Assembly: GCF_038039215.1 (NCBI RefSeq)
Contig: NZ_JBBPCL010000001.1
Coordinates: 3,100,001-3,164,000 of the forward strand
From: Pseudonocardia sp. T1-2H
Lineage (GTDB): Bacteria; Actinomycetota; Actinomycetes; Mycobacteriales; Pseudonocardiaceae
Length of the DNA: 64,000 nucleotides
Reading direction: 5' to 3'
Under the pieces are notes generated by a model. It did not search any database. It saw nothing but the letters and a program-made list of their open reading frames with translations, and was not told where the DNA came from. Below are positions 10,594-21,084 of the stretch, piece after piece. A program made the translations under genes and the position numbers. The number at the start of each line of letters is the position of its first letter. The first letter of the stretch is position 1.

Positions 10594-11632
10594 TCAGCCG
10601 TCGGAAGTGTGCGTCGCGTCCCGGACCGTCCCGACGTAGTGCTCGATGAGGTCCTCCATCGCCACCAGGCCGACCGTGGCGCCGGCCTCGTCGACCGCCC
10701 GGGCCAGGTGGGCCCGGGAGAACCGCAGCGCCGCGACTGCCTCGTCGAGCCGGGCGTCCGCGGGTACCTCGGGCAGGCCCCGGATGCGGCCGCGCGGGAT
10801 GACGGCGGACGGGTCGTCGACGACGTCCAGGATGTCCTTGACGTGCACGTATCCGGTGAAGCGGCCGTCGTGCGCGCGCAGCGGGAAGCGGGAGAACCCG
10901 GTTTCGGCGACCGCCCGCGCCACGTCGCCGACGCGGGGCTGCGGGGGCAGGCTCACCACGTCCGCGGGTGGCACGAGGACGTTCGCGACGGTGGTCTCCG
11001 CGGAGCGCAGGGTGCGCGCGATCCGGGTCGACTCCTCGTCGTCGAGCAGGCCCTCGCGCTGCGAGTCCGCGATCATCTCGGACAGCTCCCCCGAGGTGAA
11101 CGCGCTCTCCAGCTCGTCCTTCGGCTCGATCCCGAGCAGCTTGACCACGCTGTTCGCCATCCGGTTGAACAGCTCGATGAACGGCCGCATCACGGTCGTG
11201 AACACCAGGAACGGCGGGACCAGCAAGATCGCGGCGCGTTCGGGGCCCGCGATGGCCACGTTCTTCGGGACCATCTCGCCGAGCAGGATGTGCGCGACGC
11301 TGACCAGGGCCAGCGAGAGCGCGAACGCGATCGGGTGCAGGAACGCCTCGGGGATGTGGAGCAACTCGAGCGGGACCTCGACGAAGTGCGCCACCGCGGG
11401 CTCGCCGAGCCGGCCGAGCAGCAGGGACGCGATCGTGATGCCCAGCTGGGAGGCCGCGAGCATGCGGGAGATGTCCCCGCTGGCCCGCAGCACGGTGCTC
11501 GCCCCGGCGACGCCGTCGTCCGCCATCGTCTGCAGGCGGTCCTTGCGCGCGGAGATCAGCGCGAACTCCGCGGCGACGAAGAACGCGTTCGCGCCGAGCA
11601 GCAGGATCGCCGCGAGCAGGGAGAGCACGTCG

Positions 11633-11640
<8 letters not shown>
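10594..11640 (-). CDS. CNNM / HlyC-CorC family membrane protein, second gene of pair
   Basis: 348 residues from GTG at 11640. The N-terminal DUF21 (CNNM) domain has about four hydrophobic segments (LLAAILLLGANAFFVAAEFA, ISARKDRLQTM onward). A CBS-domain pair follows, containing VLVPPADVVSLPPQPRVGDV and FPLRAHDGRFTGYVHVKDIL. It lacks the long C-terminal transporter-associated domain of its partner. CNNM proteins are linked to magnesium/cobalt efflux. The start overlaps the previous gene by 8 bases, so the two are co-translated and perhaps form a heterodimer, as with Rv1841c/Rv1842c. Confidence 0.88.
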
Positions 11641-12967
<1,327 letters not shown>

Positions 12968-13175
12968 CGGGTCCGCTCGCGGTCGGGCGGCGACCCCGGG
13001 GGAGTGCGCGGTCGGCCGGTGGCGAGGGGGTGGACGGGGAGCCGGGTCATGCGACCCGGCCGCCTACTGCAGCCCGGCTCGGCGGGACGTGCGGAGGGCA
13101 CGGGAACTCCATGGATCTCGGTCCGCCGGGAACAGCGCCCGGAGGAAGGTACGTCCGCCGAGTGTAGGGCTCGCC

Positions 13176-14010
13176 TCACCGGACCTGCATCCGCACGCGC
13201 GCCGCCCCGCGCGTGCGGCCTCCTCGTCGCGCGCCGGGCGGTGCGCGGCAACCAGCGGCCGGAACGGCTCGACCGTGATCTCCGGTGCGGTCCCCTCCTG
13301 CCGGGTCCGCCGGATGCAGGCCACCTCGCCGCCGGCGACCACGACGCCCGGCGGGCCGAGCGATCGCCACATCGCGGGCCGCCGCGCCCGGTCCGACACC
13401 AGGTCCTCCCGGTCCCGTCGACGGGGACGAGGTCCGCGGCCAGGTAGGGCCGCACGGCCGTCGCCGTGGTCCCGAGGAAGCCCGCGCGTCCGCGGGCGCG
13501 TCGGGCCGGGCCGGGACGGGGCTCGGCGACCATCGGCCGGGCGCCGGCCCGGAGCCGCAGGCCGCCGGCGCGACCTGCTGGCCGCAGCAGCTGCTCGCCC
13601 ACGTGGTGAACGTCGCAGGGCTCGCACCACGGGGCGAGGGCCCCGGAACCCGAGCGGTCACCGCTCTGCTGAGCTCGGCCTTCCGGAGTGCGACGCCCTC
13701 CCGGAGCACCTCCGACACCGCGTCCGCCACCGTCCGGAGGGCGTCGCGCGACGCGCCGCGACCTCCGCGAGGCGTCTCCGTTGCAGGCACAGCCGGGCCG
13801 CGGCGTCGGAGACCGGTCAGATCGCCGTGACCAGGGCGGTCAGCGCCGATGTGGTGTGCAGGTGGGGTACCCCGCGGTGCGACCGGACGACCGTCAGCGC
13901 CCCGTCCGCGGTGAGGTCCGCGCCGGTCACGCGGACATCGTGCCCGGCACCCCCGACGAGAACGAGTGGCGCCGCCCACGTCCGCGCGGCCGATCGCCGC
14001 CGCCGCGTCT
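13176..14010 (-). pseudogene. Decayed AlkZ-like winged-helix DNA glycosylase gene
   Basis: Pieces of one protein are spread over all three minus frames. Around 13830-13990 it reads [19 protein letters not shown] and VPHLHTTSALTALVTAI, then TGA where family members have Trp (ATC TGA CCG), then PVSDAAARL. Around 13640-13760 it reads ALRTVADAVSEVLREG and ALRKAELSRAVTARV. Then come VGEQLLRPAGRAG and AVRPYLAADLVPVDG. At 13200-13410 it reads MWRSLGPPGVVVAGGEVA and ITVEPFRPLVAAHRP. At least three frameshifts plus a nonsense codon make this a real pseudogene rather than one base-call error. The order of pieces fits the winged-helix DNA-binding (AlkZ-like) family. Confidence 0.65.
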
Positions 14011-14109
14011 AGGTTGGACCACCATGTCGGTGGTTCACGACGAGCGACGGCCGCTCGGGACCGGCGCCCTCCGCGGGCGTCCGGGGCGTGCGGCTCCCGT
14101 GGTCCCGTC

Positions 14110-15165
14110 ATGAGCGCTGCCGACGACGCTCGGAACACCGCATTTCCCGATGCCCTCGATCCCGGACCAGGTGCCGAAATGTCCGCAACGACGCAGGCCG
14201 TGCCCCTCGCGGGCGCGTTCGCGAACGGCCATCCCAAGCAGGGCAGCTCCTCGCCGTTCGTGGACTTCGACCGCGAGGCGTGGGCCAGGCTCGGCTCCGC
14301 GACCCCGCTGCCGCTCACCGCGCGGGAGCTGGAACGGATCCGCAGTCTCGGGGACGACATCGACCTCGACGAGGTGCGCGAGGTCTACCTCCCGCTGTCC
14401 CGGCTGCTGAACCTGCACGTCCAGGAGGGCGGGCGGCTCTACCGCGCCTACCGCACGTTCCTCGGTGGGAAGGCCGCGCGGACGCCGTTCGTCATCGGGA
14501 TCGCGGGTTCGGTGTCCGTCGGGAAGTCGACGACGGCCCGCCTGCTGCGCCTGCTGCTCGCCCGGTGGCCCCAGCATCCCCGGGTCGAGCTGATCACCAC
14601 CGACGGCTTCCTGCACCCGAACCGGGTGCTCGAGGCCCGGGGCATCATGGCGCGCAAGGGGTTCCCCGAGTCCTACGACCGCCGCGCCCTGCTCCGGTTC
14701 ATCACCGAGATCAAGGCCGGCAAGGCCGAGGTCACCGCGCCGATGTACTCCCACCTGGTCTACGACATCGTCCCGGACCAGCGGCTCGTGGTGCACCGGC
14801 CGGACATCCTGATCGTCGAGGGTCTCAACGTGCTGCAGCCGGCGGCGAGCGGGAGCGCGCTGACGATCAGCGACTTCATCGACTTCTCGGTGTACGTCGA
14901 CGCCGCCACGTCGGACATCCGCCGCTGGTACGTCAACCGGTTCCTCAAGCTCCGCGAGACCGCGTTCCGGGACCCGGCGTCGTACTTCCGCCGCTACGCC
15001 GCGCTGGACACCGAGGCCGCGATCCGGCATGCGGAGGGGATCTGGGCCACGATCAACGGCCCCAACCTGGAGGAGAACATCCTCCCGACGCGCAGCCGGG
15101 CGAGCCTGGTGCTCACCAAGGGCGCGGACCACGGGGTGAGCCGGATCCGGCTGCGGAAGGTCTGA
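14110..15165 (+). CDS. coaA: Type I pantothenate kinase
   Basis: 351 residues from ATG at 14110; an in-frame ATG at 14179 (MSATTQ) is an alternative, and neither has a strong ribosome site. The P-loop [51 protein letters not shown] and EGLNVLQP are the standard CoaA signatures. It phosphorylates pantothenate, the first step of coenzyme A synthesis. It matches the prokaryotic type I enzyme over its whole length to the end SRIRLRKV. The N-terminal 45 residues before [12 protein letters not shown] are not conserved. Confidence 0.95.
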   Translation: MSAADDARNTAFPDALDPGPGAEMSATTQAVPLAGAFANGHPKQGSSSPFVDFDREAWARLGSATPLPLTARELERIRSLGDDIDLDEVREVYLPLSRLLNLHVQEGGRLYRAYRTFLGGKAARTPFVIGIAGSVSVGKSTTARLLRLLLARWPQHPRVELITTDGFLHPNRVLEARGIMARKGFPESYDRRALLRFITEIKAGKAEVTAPMYSHLVYDIVPDQRLVVHRPDILIVEGLNVLQPAASGSALTISDFIDFSVYVDAATSDIRRWYVNRFLKLRETAFRDPASYFRRYAALDTEAAIRHAEGIWATINGPNLEENILPTRSRASLVLTKGADHGVSRIRLRKV

Positions 15166-15211
15166 GTCGGGCGTCGGCGTGCCGGTCGTGGCGGGCTGGC
15201 ACGATGGGCGG

Positions 15212-15736
15212 ATGACAGCGGAGACCGACACCCCGCGCGACACGCCGTCCCGCGGACCCGGGGCGGATCCGGGAGAACCAGGCATACCGGACGTGCCGGC
15301 AGACGAGCGGCTGACCGACGAGGCCACCCGGCTGCGGCTCGCCGTCGGCCGGCTGCACCGGCGGATCCGCATCGACGGTCGCGAGTCGGTGCCCCCCCTC
15401 CAGCTCTCCGCTCTCGCGACGATCGACCTGAACGGCCCGCTGCGGCTCTCGGACCTGGCCAGACGCGAGGCCGTCACCGCGCCCACCATGTCCCGGGTCC
15501 TGGCGGCGCTGGACGACAACGGCCTGGTGGTGCGGGCGGCGGATCCGCAGGACGCCCGCGGCGTGCTGATCACGTTGTCCGACAAGGGACGCACCGTGCT
15601 GGAGGAGATCCGCAACCACCGCACCGCGCTCGTCGCGCGCAGGCTCGCCCGCCTCGACGAGGCACAGCGGGAGGCGTTGCGGGCGGCCCTCCCGGCGATC
15701 GAGGCCCTGCTCGTGGACGAGCTCTCAGCGACCTGA
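15212..15736 (+). CDS. MarR-family transcriptional regulator
   Basis: 174 residues. The winged helix contains LRLSDLARREAVTAPTMSRV (recognition helix) and the wing DPQDARGVLITLSDKG. The N-terminal 40 residues are low complexity. It converges with, and overlaps by 12 bases, the exporter gene on the other strand. Ligand and operator are not visible. Confidence 0.85.
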   Translation: MTAETDTPRDTPSRGPGADPGEPGIPDVPADERLTDEATRLRLAVGRLHRRIRIDGRESVPPLQLSALATIDLNGPLRLSDLARREAVTAPTMSRVLAALDDNGLVVRAADPQDARGVLITLSDKGRTVLEEIRNHRTALVARRLARLDEAQREALRAALPAIEALLVDELSAT

Positions 15737-16936
15737 GGGCCGACGGGCCACGAACCGCGCCCGCCCCGCCAGCGCGCCGGAGAGCGCCTGCGGTGCGAGA
15801 AGGGCGAGGAGCACCACCAGCGGGACCGTCCAGCTGTCGGTCAGGTCGTGCAGCGCGCCCAGCATGAACGGCCCGGAGGCGGCCAGCAGGTAGCCCATGC
15901 TCTGGGCCATGCCCGAGAGCTGGGAGGCGTGGGCGCCGTCCGGGGCACGCAGGACCATCAGGGTGAGCGCGAGGCCGAGGGTGGCACCCTGCCCGATCCC
16001 GAAGACCGCCATCGAGAAGATCTCCGCGCCCGGCAGCAGCAGGATGCCCAGCAGCCCGAGCGCGGTGAGGCCGGTCGCGGCGACGGCCACGGCGCTCTGC
16101 GCCCGCAGCCGGGCCGCGACGACCGGTGCCACCAGCGAGCCGGCGATCCCGACCCCGTTGCCCAGCGACAACAGCCAGCCCGCCGCCGCCGCATCCGCCC
16201 CCCGGGAGACGAACACGGCCGGCAGCCAGGCGGCCGTGGCGTAGAAGCAGAGCGACTGCAGGCCCATGAACGCCGTGACCTGCCACGCCAGGGCGCTGCG
16301 CCAGAGGCCGCCGGGCGAGCCGCTCTCCTGGCGCGGCCGGTGCTGCGCGCCCCACGCCTGCGGGGACCACACCAGCAGCGCGACCAGCGCGAACAGCCCC
16401 CAGGCGCCCAGCGCGCCGTGCCAGCCGAGCCCGGCCGCCCGGGCGACCGGCACCGTCAGCCCGGCCGCGAGCCCGCCGCCCGCGGTGATCGCCATCGTGT
16501 AGAGGCCGGTCATCAGCCCCGTCCGGTGCGCGAAGTCCCGCTTGATCAGCCCGGGTAGCAGCACGTTCCCGACCGCGATCGCGCCGCCGACCAGGACCGT
16601 CCCGGCGAAGAGGGCCGCCGTGGCGTCGACGATCCGGAGCGCGACGCCCAGGCACAGCACCACCAGGGCACCGAACAGGGTCCGCTCGATCCCGAACCGG
16701 GCGGCGAGCCGGGGCGCGACGGGAGCCAGCAACCCGAAACAGAGGACCGGGAGCGCGGTGAGCACGCCCGCGGCGGTCCCGGACAGGCGCTCGACGGCCC
16801 GGATCTCCTCCAGCAGCGGGGACATCGCGACGACGGCCGGCCGCAGGTTGACCGCGACCAGGACGATCGAGACCCCGATCCACCACGCCGGGGACGCGCG
16901 CCGGGTGGTGGTCTCCGGGACGACCGTGGCGGTCAT
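15725..16936 (-). CDS. MFS transporter, CynX/NimT family
   Basis: 403 residues, twelve hydrophobic segments, with the CynX/NimT opening WWIGVSIVLVAVNLRPAVVA and the loop LTALPVLCFGLLAPVAPRLA. The family includes the cyanate transporter CynX and 2-nitroimidazole exporters, so small anions or drugs are likely substrates. The ATG at 16936 overlaps the stop of the GntR regulator (ATGA), so the regulator and transporter form one unit and the regulator probably controls this transporter. Confidence 0.85.
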   Translation of the reverse strand: MTATVVPETTTRRASPAWWIGVSIVLVAVNLRPAVVAMSPLLEEIRAVERLSGTAAGVLTALPVLCFGLLAPVAPRLAARFGIERTLFGALVVLCLGVALRIVDATAALFAGTVLVGGAIAVGNVLLPGLIKRDFAHRTGLMTGLYTMAITAGGGLAAGLTVPVARAAGLGWHGALGAWGLFALVALLVWSPQAWGAQHRPRQESGSPGGLWRSALAWQVTAFMGLQSLCFYATAAWLPAVFVSRGADAAAAGWLLSLGNGVGIAGSLVAPVVAARLRAQSAVAVAATGLTALGLLGILLLPGAEIFSMAVFGIGQGATLGLALTLMVLRAPDGAHASQLSGMAQSMGYLLAASGPFMLGALHDLTDSWTVPLVVLLALLAPQALSGALAGRARFVARRPSGR

Positions 16937-17625
16937 CGGGGGGCCCGCTCGACCAGCGTGCGCGCCGCGGTGAGGTAGGTGTCGACGGCGGCGCGGGCGG
17001 CCGCGGGGTCCCCGGCCTCGATCGCGGCGGCGAGGGCCTCGTGGCCGGGGAAGGATCCGGGATCGTCGTCCAGCTCGTCGACCGTGCTGACCGTTCGGCG
17101 GAGGGCCTCGGTGAGCCCCGCGTAGAGGTCGACGAGTACGGCGTTGCCCGTGGCGGCGACGACGGCCTGGTGGAACGCCAGGTCCGCGGTGACGAACGCC
17201 TCCCGGTCCCCGCGCTCGAGCGCCGTCCGGCGGGCCGCGACGGCCGCGGTGATCGCGACGACGTCGGCCTCCGTCCGGACCGCCGCGGCGGTGGCGCCGG
17301 CGTCCCGCTCCAGGCTCGCGCGCACGGCCAGCACGTCCAGGGCCGTGGAGCGGCGGGCCCGGCGCAGCAGGGCGGCGCCGAGATCACTCGTGGCGCGGAC
17401 GTAGGTGCCGTCGCCGCGGCGGGGCTCCAGGAGGCCGGCGTGCTCGAGGGCACGCACGGCCTCGCGGACGGTGTTGCGGCCCACCCCGAGCGCGGCGACC
17501 AGCTCCGGCTCCGGCGGGATCCGCGTCCCGACGGGCCATTCACCCGTCGCGATGCGCTCCTCGAGCTGCGCGATCACCGCGTCGCACACGCGTCCCGGGC
17601 GTACCGCGGACAGGCCAGACGTCAC
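16933..17625 (-). CDS. GntR-family regulator, FadR subfamily
   Basis: 230 residues. The GTG at 17625 is preferred because AGGAGG lies 6 bases before it; an upstream frame extension to 17658 has no such site. The N-terminal winged helix (RIPPEPELVAALGVGRNTVR) is followed by a FadR C-terminal all-helical ligand domain with DLAFHQAVVAATGN and PGHEALAAAIEAGDPAAAR (metal/ligand His residues). First gene of an operon with the CynX-type transporter. Confidence 0.9.
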   Translation of the reverse strand: MTSGLSAVRPGRVCDAVIAQLEERIATGEWPVGTRIPPEPELVAALGVGRNTVREAVRALEHAGLLEPRRGDGTYVRATSDLGAALLRRARRSTALDVLAVRASLERDAGATAAAVRTEADVVAITAAVAARRTALERGDREAFVTADLAFHQAVVAATGNAVLVDLYAGLTEALRRTVSTVDELDDDPGSFPGHEALAAAIEAGDPAAARAAVDTYLTAARTLVERAPR

Positions 17626-17654
17626 GTAACCTCCTCGAAACAGGAGACAACCTA

Positions 17655-17665
17655 ACATCCCATGT
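17655..17665. promoter_or_regulatory. Candidate GntR operator
   Basis: ACATCCCATGT is a short palindrome (arms ACAT/ATGT) 30 bases upstream of the GntR start. FadR-type regulators commonly bind such short palindromes at their own promoter. Autoregulation is inferred. Confidence 0.35.
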
Positions 17666-17682
17666 TTCGTGGAGGGGTCGGA

Positions 17683-18480
17683 TCAGGCGGGTTCCCCGTC
17701 GACCAGGACCGTGACGTCGTCGCCCCAGAAGCTGAGCAGGCCCTGCACCCGCGACGACTCGGGCAGCGCCTCGGGGTAGCTCCAGGCGACGTCCGGGACC
17801 TCGGTGCCGTCCGGCAGCGTCGCGGCCCAGTAGTGCGCCTCGCCCTTGTACGGGCAGACCGAGCGGGTGTCCGTGAGGGTGAGCGGCACCCTGACGTCGT
17901 CGGGGGCCAGGTACCAGCGGTTCTGCAGGCCGGTCTCGGAGAGCAGCATCGGGGAGGCGGACTCGGCGAGCACCGTGTCCCCGAGGCGGACCTGGACCGT
18001 GCGGCTCGACTGCCGGACGTCGACCCGGTGGTACGGGTCCGTCACGTGCCGGAAGACCTGCTCGTCCTCGTCGTACCAGGCGTCGACGGCGTCCCAGTAG
18101 AGCGCGGCGTAGCCCTTCAGCCAGGGCGCCTCCGGCTTGGGCTCCGGGTAGGACCACACGGCGTTCTCCGCGGTCCGGTCGCCGACCGTCAGTGAGTGGT
18201 AGGCGGCGTCGCCCTTGAACGGGCAGTGCGTGCTGTGGTCGGTCGGGACCAGGACGCCGTCGTCGAGGTCGTCGAAGGGGACGTAGAGGACCGGGACCAG
18301 CGCGCTCTCGTGCACCAGCACGGCGTCCCGGGTGTCGAGGATGGTGCGCCCGGCGAACTCGGCGCGGATCCGGCGCGGGAACGGCTGCATCAGCAGCTTG
18401 TGCGCGGGGCCGGTGATCTCGTAGTTGACCGTGGCGGGCGGCCGCGGGGACAGCGGGCCGTCGCTGATGGTGAGTCCCAT
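17683..18480 (-). CDS. DUF427 protein with two DUF427 domains
   Basis: 265 residues from ATG at 18480. Two copies of the same domain occur in series. The first contains VPFDDLDDGVLVPTDHSTHC, then PFKGDAAYHSLTV and VWSYPEP. The second contains WYLAPDDVRVPLTLTDT, then CPYKGEAHYWA and VAWSYPEAL. The repeated C-P-[FY]-KG and W-SYPE motifs define the family, whose biochemical role is unknown. The gene is separated from asnB by a strong hairpin, so it is likely transcribed on its own. Confidence 0.9.
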   Translation of the reverse strand: MGLTISDGPLSPRPPATVNYEITGPAHKLLMQPFPRRIRAEFAGRTILDTRDAVLVHESALVPVLYVPFDDLDDGVLVPTDHSTHCPFKGDAAYHSLTVGDRTAENAVWSYPEPKPEAPWLKGYAALYWDAVDAWYDEDEQVFRHVTDPYHRVDVRQSSRTVQVRLGDTVLAESASPMLLSETGLQNRWYLAPDDVRVPLTLTDTRSVCPYKGEAHYWAATLPDGTEVPDVAWSYPEALPESSRVQGLLSFWGDDVTVLVDGEPA

Positions 18481-18538
18481 GTCACGCCCAACCCTTGCCG
18501 CCGGTCGGCTGTTCCCGGAGGTGCGGCTCCGCCGCTCG

Positions 18539-18576
18539 TGCGCGGAAGTCGTCGCCCGGGCGACGATTTCCGCGCA
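18539..18576 (-). terminator. Strong hairpin after asnB
   Basis: Eighteen-base arms, TGCGCGGAAGTCGTCGCC (18539-18556) and GGCGACGATTTCCGCGCA (18559-18576), pair with one mismatch around a CG centre. It lies nine bases past the asnB stop. Very stable and without T-run. Confidence 0.65.
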
Positions 18577-18584
18577 CGGGCGTG

Positions 18585-20457
18585 TCAGCGCAGGTCGAGG
18601 GACACGGAGTAGTCCCGGAGCCAGGTGTCGAGATCCAGGACCCGCTCCAGCTGGATCCGGGTGCCCATCGACGAGCTTCCCGTCGAGCGGGGCGTCGATC
18701 CGCTGCCGGACGGCGTCCCGGTCGATCAGCGGCGCGACCGGCGAGTCGTCCCGCCGCAGCAGCTGGGCGGCCCGCTCACGCAGCTCCTTCTCGTAGGTGT
18801 CGTCCTGCGTCGACGGGTACGGGCTCTTCACCCGCTTCACCACGGACTCCGGCAGCAGGTCCGCGGTGGCGGCGCGGAGCAGGCTCTTCTCCCGGCCGTC
18901 GAACGTCTTGTGCGCCCACGGCGTCCCGAACACGTACTCGACGAGCCGGTGGTCGCAGAACGGCACGCGCACCTCGAGCCCGACGGCCATACTCATCCGG
19001 TCCTTGCGGTCGAGCAGGTTCGGCAGGAACCGGGTGAGGTAGAGGTAGCAGATCTCCCGCATCCGGCGCTCGTGCGGATCGGCGGCGGCCGGCCCGGTCA
19101 GCTCCGGCACCTCGGCGAGCGCCTTGCGGTACTGCGCGTCGAGGTAGCCGGGCAGGTCGAGGCTCCGGTACAGCCCGTTGTCGAACAGCCCGGGATTCGC
19201 CGGGTCGTGCGCCATCATCCGGCCCGCGAGCCAGGGGAAGGTGTCCGCGGCGACCGTGTCCGCGTCGTGGAAGTCCCGGTAGCCGCCGAAGACCTCGTCC
19301 GCGGACTCACCCGAGAGCGCCACCGTCGACCGCTCCCGGACCGCCTTGAACAGCAGGTACAACGACGTGTCCATGTCCCCGATACCGGCGGGGATGTCCC
19401 GGGCGTGCAGCGCGGCGGCCCGGACCTCCGGGTCCATCAGCTGCTCGGTGGAGAGCCTGATGTCCGTGTGGTCCGTCCCCACGAACTGTGCGACCTCGCG
19501 GACGTACGGGGCGTCCGGGGTGCCGCGGACGTCGTCGGCGGTGAAGTTGTCCTCGTAGCCGGTGAAGTCGACGGAGAACGAGCGGACGGTGCCGTCCACG
19601 TGCTTCTGCGCCAGCGCGGTCAGCGCGGACGAGTCGAGGCCGCCGGAGAGCAGCGTGCAGAGCGGGACGTCCGCGATCAGCTGGCGCTTGGCGGTGTCCT
19701 CCAGGATCTCCCGGACGTTGCGGACGGTCGTCGGGACGTCGTCGGTGTGCCCGGTGTCCTCCAGCTGCCAGTACCGCTCCTCCTGCACGCCGCGGCGGGA
19801 CACGCGGACGACCGCGCCGGGCGGCACCTCACGGAGGCCGGCGAACACGGCGTTCGACGGGTCGTGCACCCAGCTCAGGGCGCGGCGCAGCCCGTCGAGG
19901 TCGACGCGGCGCTCCGTCAGCGGGTTCGCCAGGATCGCCTTGGGCTCGGAGCCGAACAGCACGCCGTCCGGGGTGGGGTGGTAGTAGAGCGGCTTGACCC
20001 CGAGGCGGTCCCGGACCAGGACGAGCTCCTCGGTGCCGGGGTCCCAGATCGCGTAGGCGAACATCCCGTTCAGCCGCTGCACGGCCTTGCGCGGGTCGTC
20101 CCGGCCCCATTCCCGGTGCGCGTGCAGCACCACCTCGGTGTCGCTGTCCGTGCGGAAGCGGTGGCCGCGGCCGGCGAGCTGGCGGCGAAGCTCGCGGAAG
20201 TTGTAGGTCTCGCCGCTGTAGACGATCACCGGGGCGCGCTGCCCGGCCTCGTCCGGCAGCTCCATCGGCTGGCTCCCGCCCGGCAGGTCGATCACGGCCA
20301 GCCTGCGGTGCCCGAGCGCCGCGTGGGTGTCGACCCAGGTCCCCTCGGCGTCCGGACCTCGGCACTCCATGGTCCGGGTCATCCCGGCGAGCGTGCGTCG
20401 CGACGCGTCGTCACCCAGGTCCCGGTCGAAGCCGACCCATCCGCAGATGCCACACAT
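18585..20457 (-). CDS. asnB: Asparagine synthetase (glutamine-hydrolysing), frame break near the C-terminus
   Basis: ATG at 20457 behind a CGAGGAGGTC site. Residue 2 is the nucleophile Cys (MCGICGWVGF), so the glutaminase domain is complete (RLAVIDLPGGSQPM; YSGETYNFRELRRQL). The synthetase domain has the ATP motif LLSGGLDSSALTALA and SGESADEVFGGY. It makes asparagine from aspartate, ATP and glutamine. Near 18665-18675 the frame shifts: the expected ending MGTRIQLERVLDLDTWLRDY followed by SVSLDLR lies one frame over and stops at 18585. About 623 residues when joined. It is divergent from a MarR regulator. Confidence 0.9.
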
Positions 20458-20524
20458 ACAGACCTCCTCGCTACCGTCGGTGCCGGCGCTGTAACGCCGA
20501 CGTAACATGAGTGCACGACGAAAC

Positions 20525-20539
20525 GTTGCATTACGCAAC
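20525..20539. promoter_or_regulatory. Candidate MarR operator between asnB and the MarR gene
   Basis: GTTGCATTACGCAAC is an inverted repeat (GTTGC/GCAAC) in the 99-base divergent gap. A second pair of GTAAC repeats lies at about 20492-20507. Position and form suit control of both asnB and the MarR gene by the MarR protein. Inferred. Confidence 0.4.
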
Positions 20540-20556
20540 CGCGCTAGGATCGATTC

Positions 20557-21075
20557 ATGCCCGAACGTCCTGATCAAGCGTCTTCCGGCGCCGTGACGTC
20601 ACTCACCGCCGAGGCCGCTGCCCAGACCCGCCCCAGCGAGTCCCTCACCCGGCTGGAGAACGAGATCACCGTCCTCATCCGGCGCACGATGGAACGCGTG
20701 TGGTCCGGGGGCTACGGGGCGCACGAGGCGGTCGACCGCTACACGTACCCGGTACTCGCGGTGCTGGACGAGCACGGCGAGCAGTCCCTGACCGTGCTCA
20801 CCGGCCGGCTCGGGGTCAGCAAGCCGACCGCCAGCCGCCAGGTCTCCCGGCTGTCCACCGCGGGCCTGGTCAAGGTGCGCCCGGACGACCGGGACTCCCG
20901 GTCGATGATCATCGCGCTGACCGCCGAGGGCGAGGCGGAGCGGGAGCTCGTGCGGAGCGCCCGGCTGAGGCCGCTGCAGAACGTCCTGGCCTCCTGGCCG
21001 GAGTCCGAGCGCGAGGCGCTGAGCACGCTGCTGGGCCGGTTCAACCACGATCTGGACGCCTACCGCGAGCGCTAG
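20557..21075 (+). CDS. MarR-family transcriptional regulator
   Basis: 172 residues from ATG at 20557. Winged helix with LTGRLGVSKPTASRQVSRLS as recognition region and VRPDDRDSRSMIIALTAEG as wing. It is divergent from asnB and nine bases ahead of the FMN-dependent oxidase, so either could be its target. Confidence 0.88.
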   Translation: MPERPDQASSGAVTSLTAEAAAQTRPSESLTRLENEITVLIRRTMERVWSGGYGAHEAVDRYTYPVLAVLDEHGEQSLTVLTGRLGVSKPTASRQVSRLSTAGLVKVRPDDRDSRSMIIALTAEGEAERELVRSARLRPLQNVLASWPESEREALSTLLGRFNHDLDAYRER

Positions 21076-21084
21076 GTTCGTCCC

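Noticed and set aside
12968..13175. Small gene upstream of the CNNM operon
   Set aside because: Frames there are Arg/Ala-rich shadows with no start signal; more likely the promoter region.
18625..20505. A 626-codon plus-strand frame over asnB
   Set aside because: Antisense shadow of asparagine synthetase with no recognisable motif.
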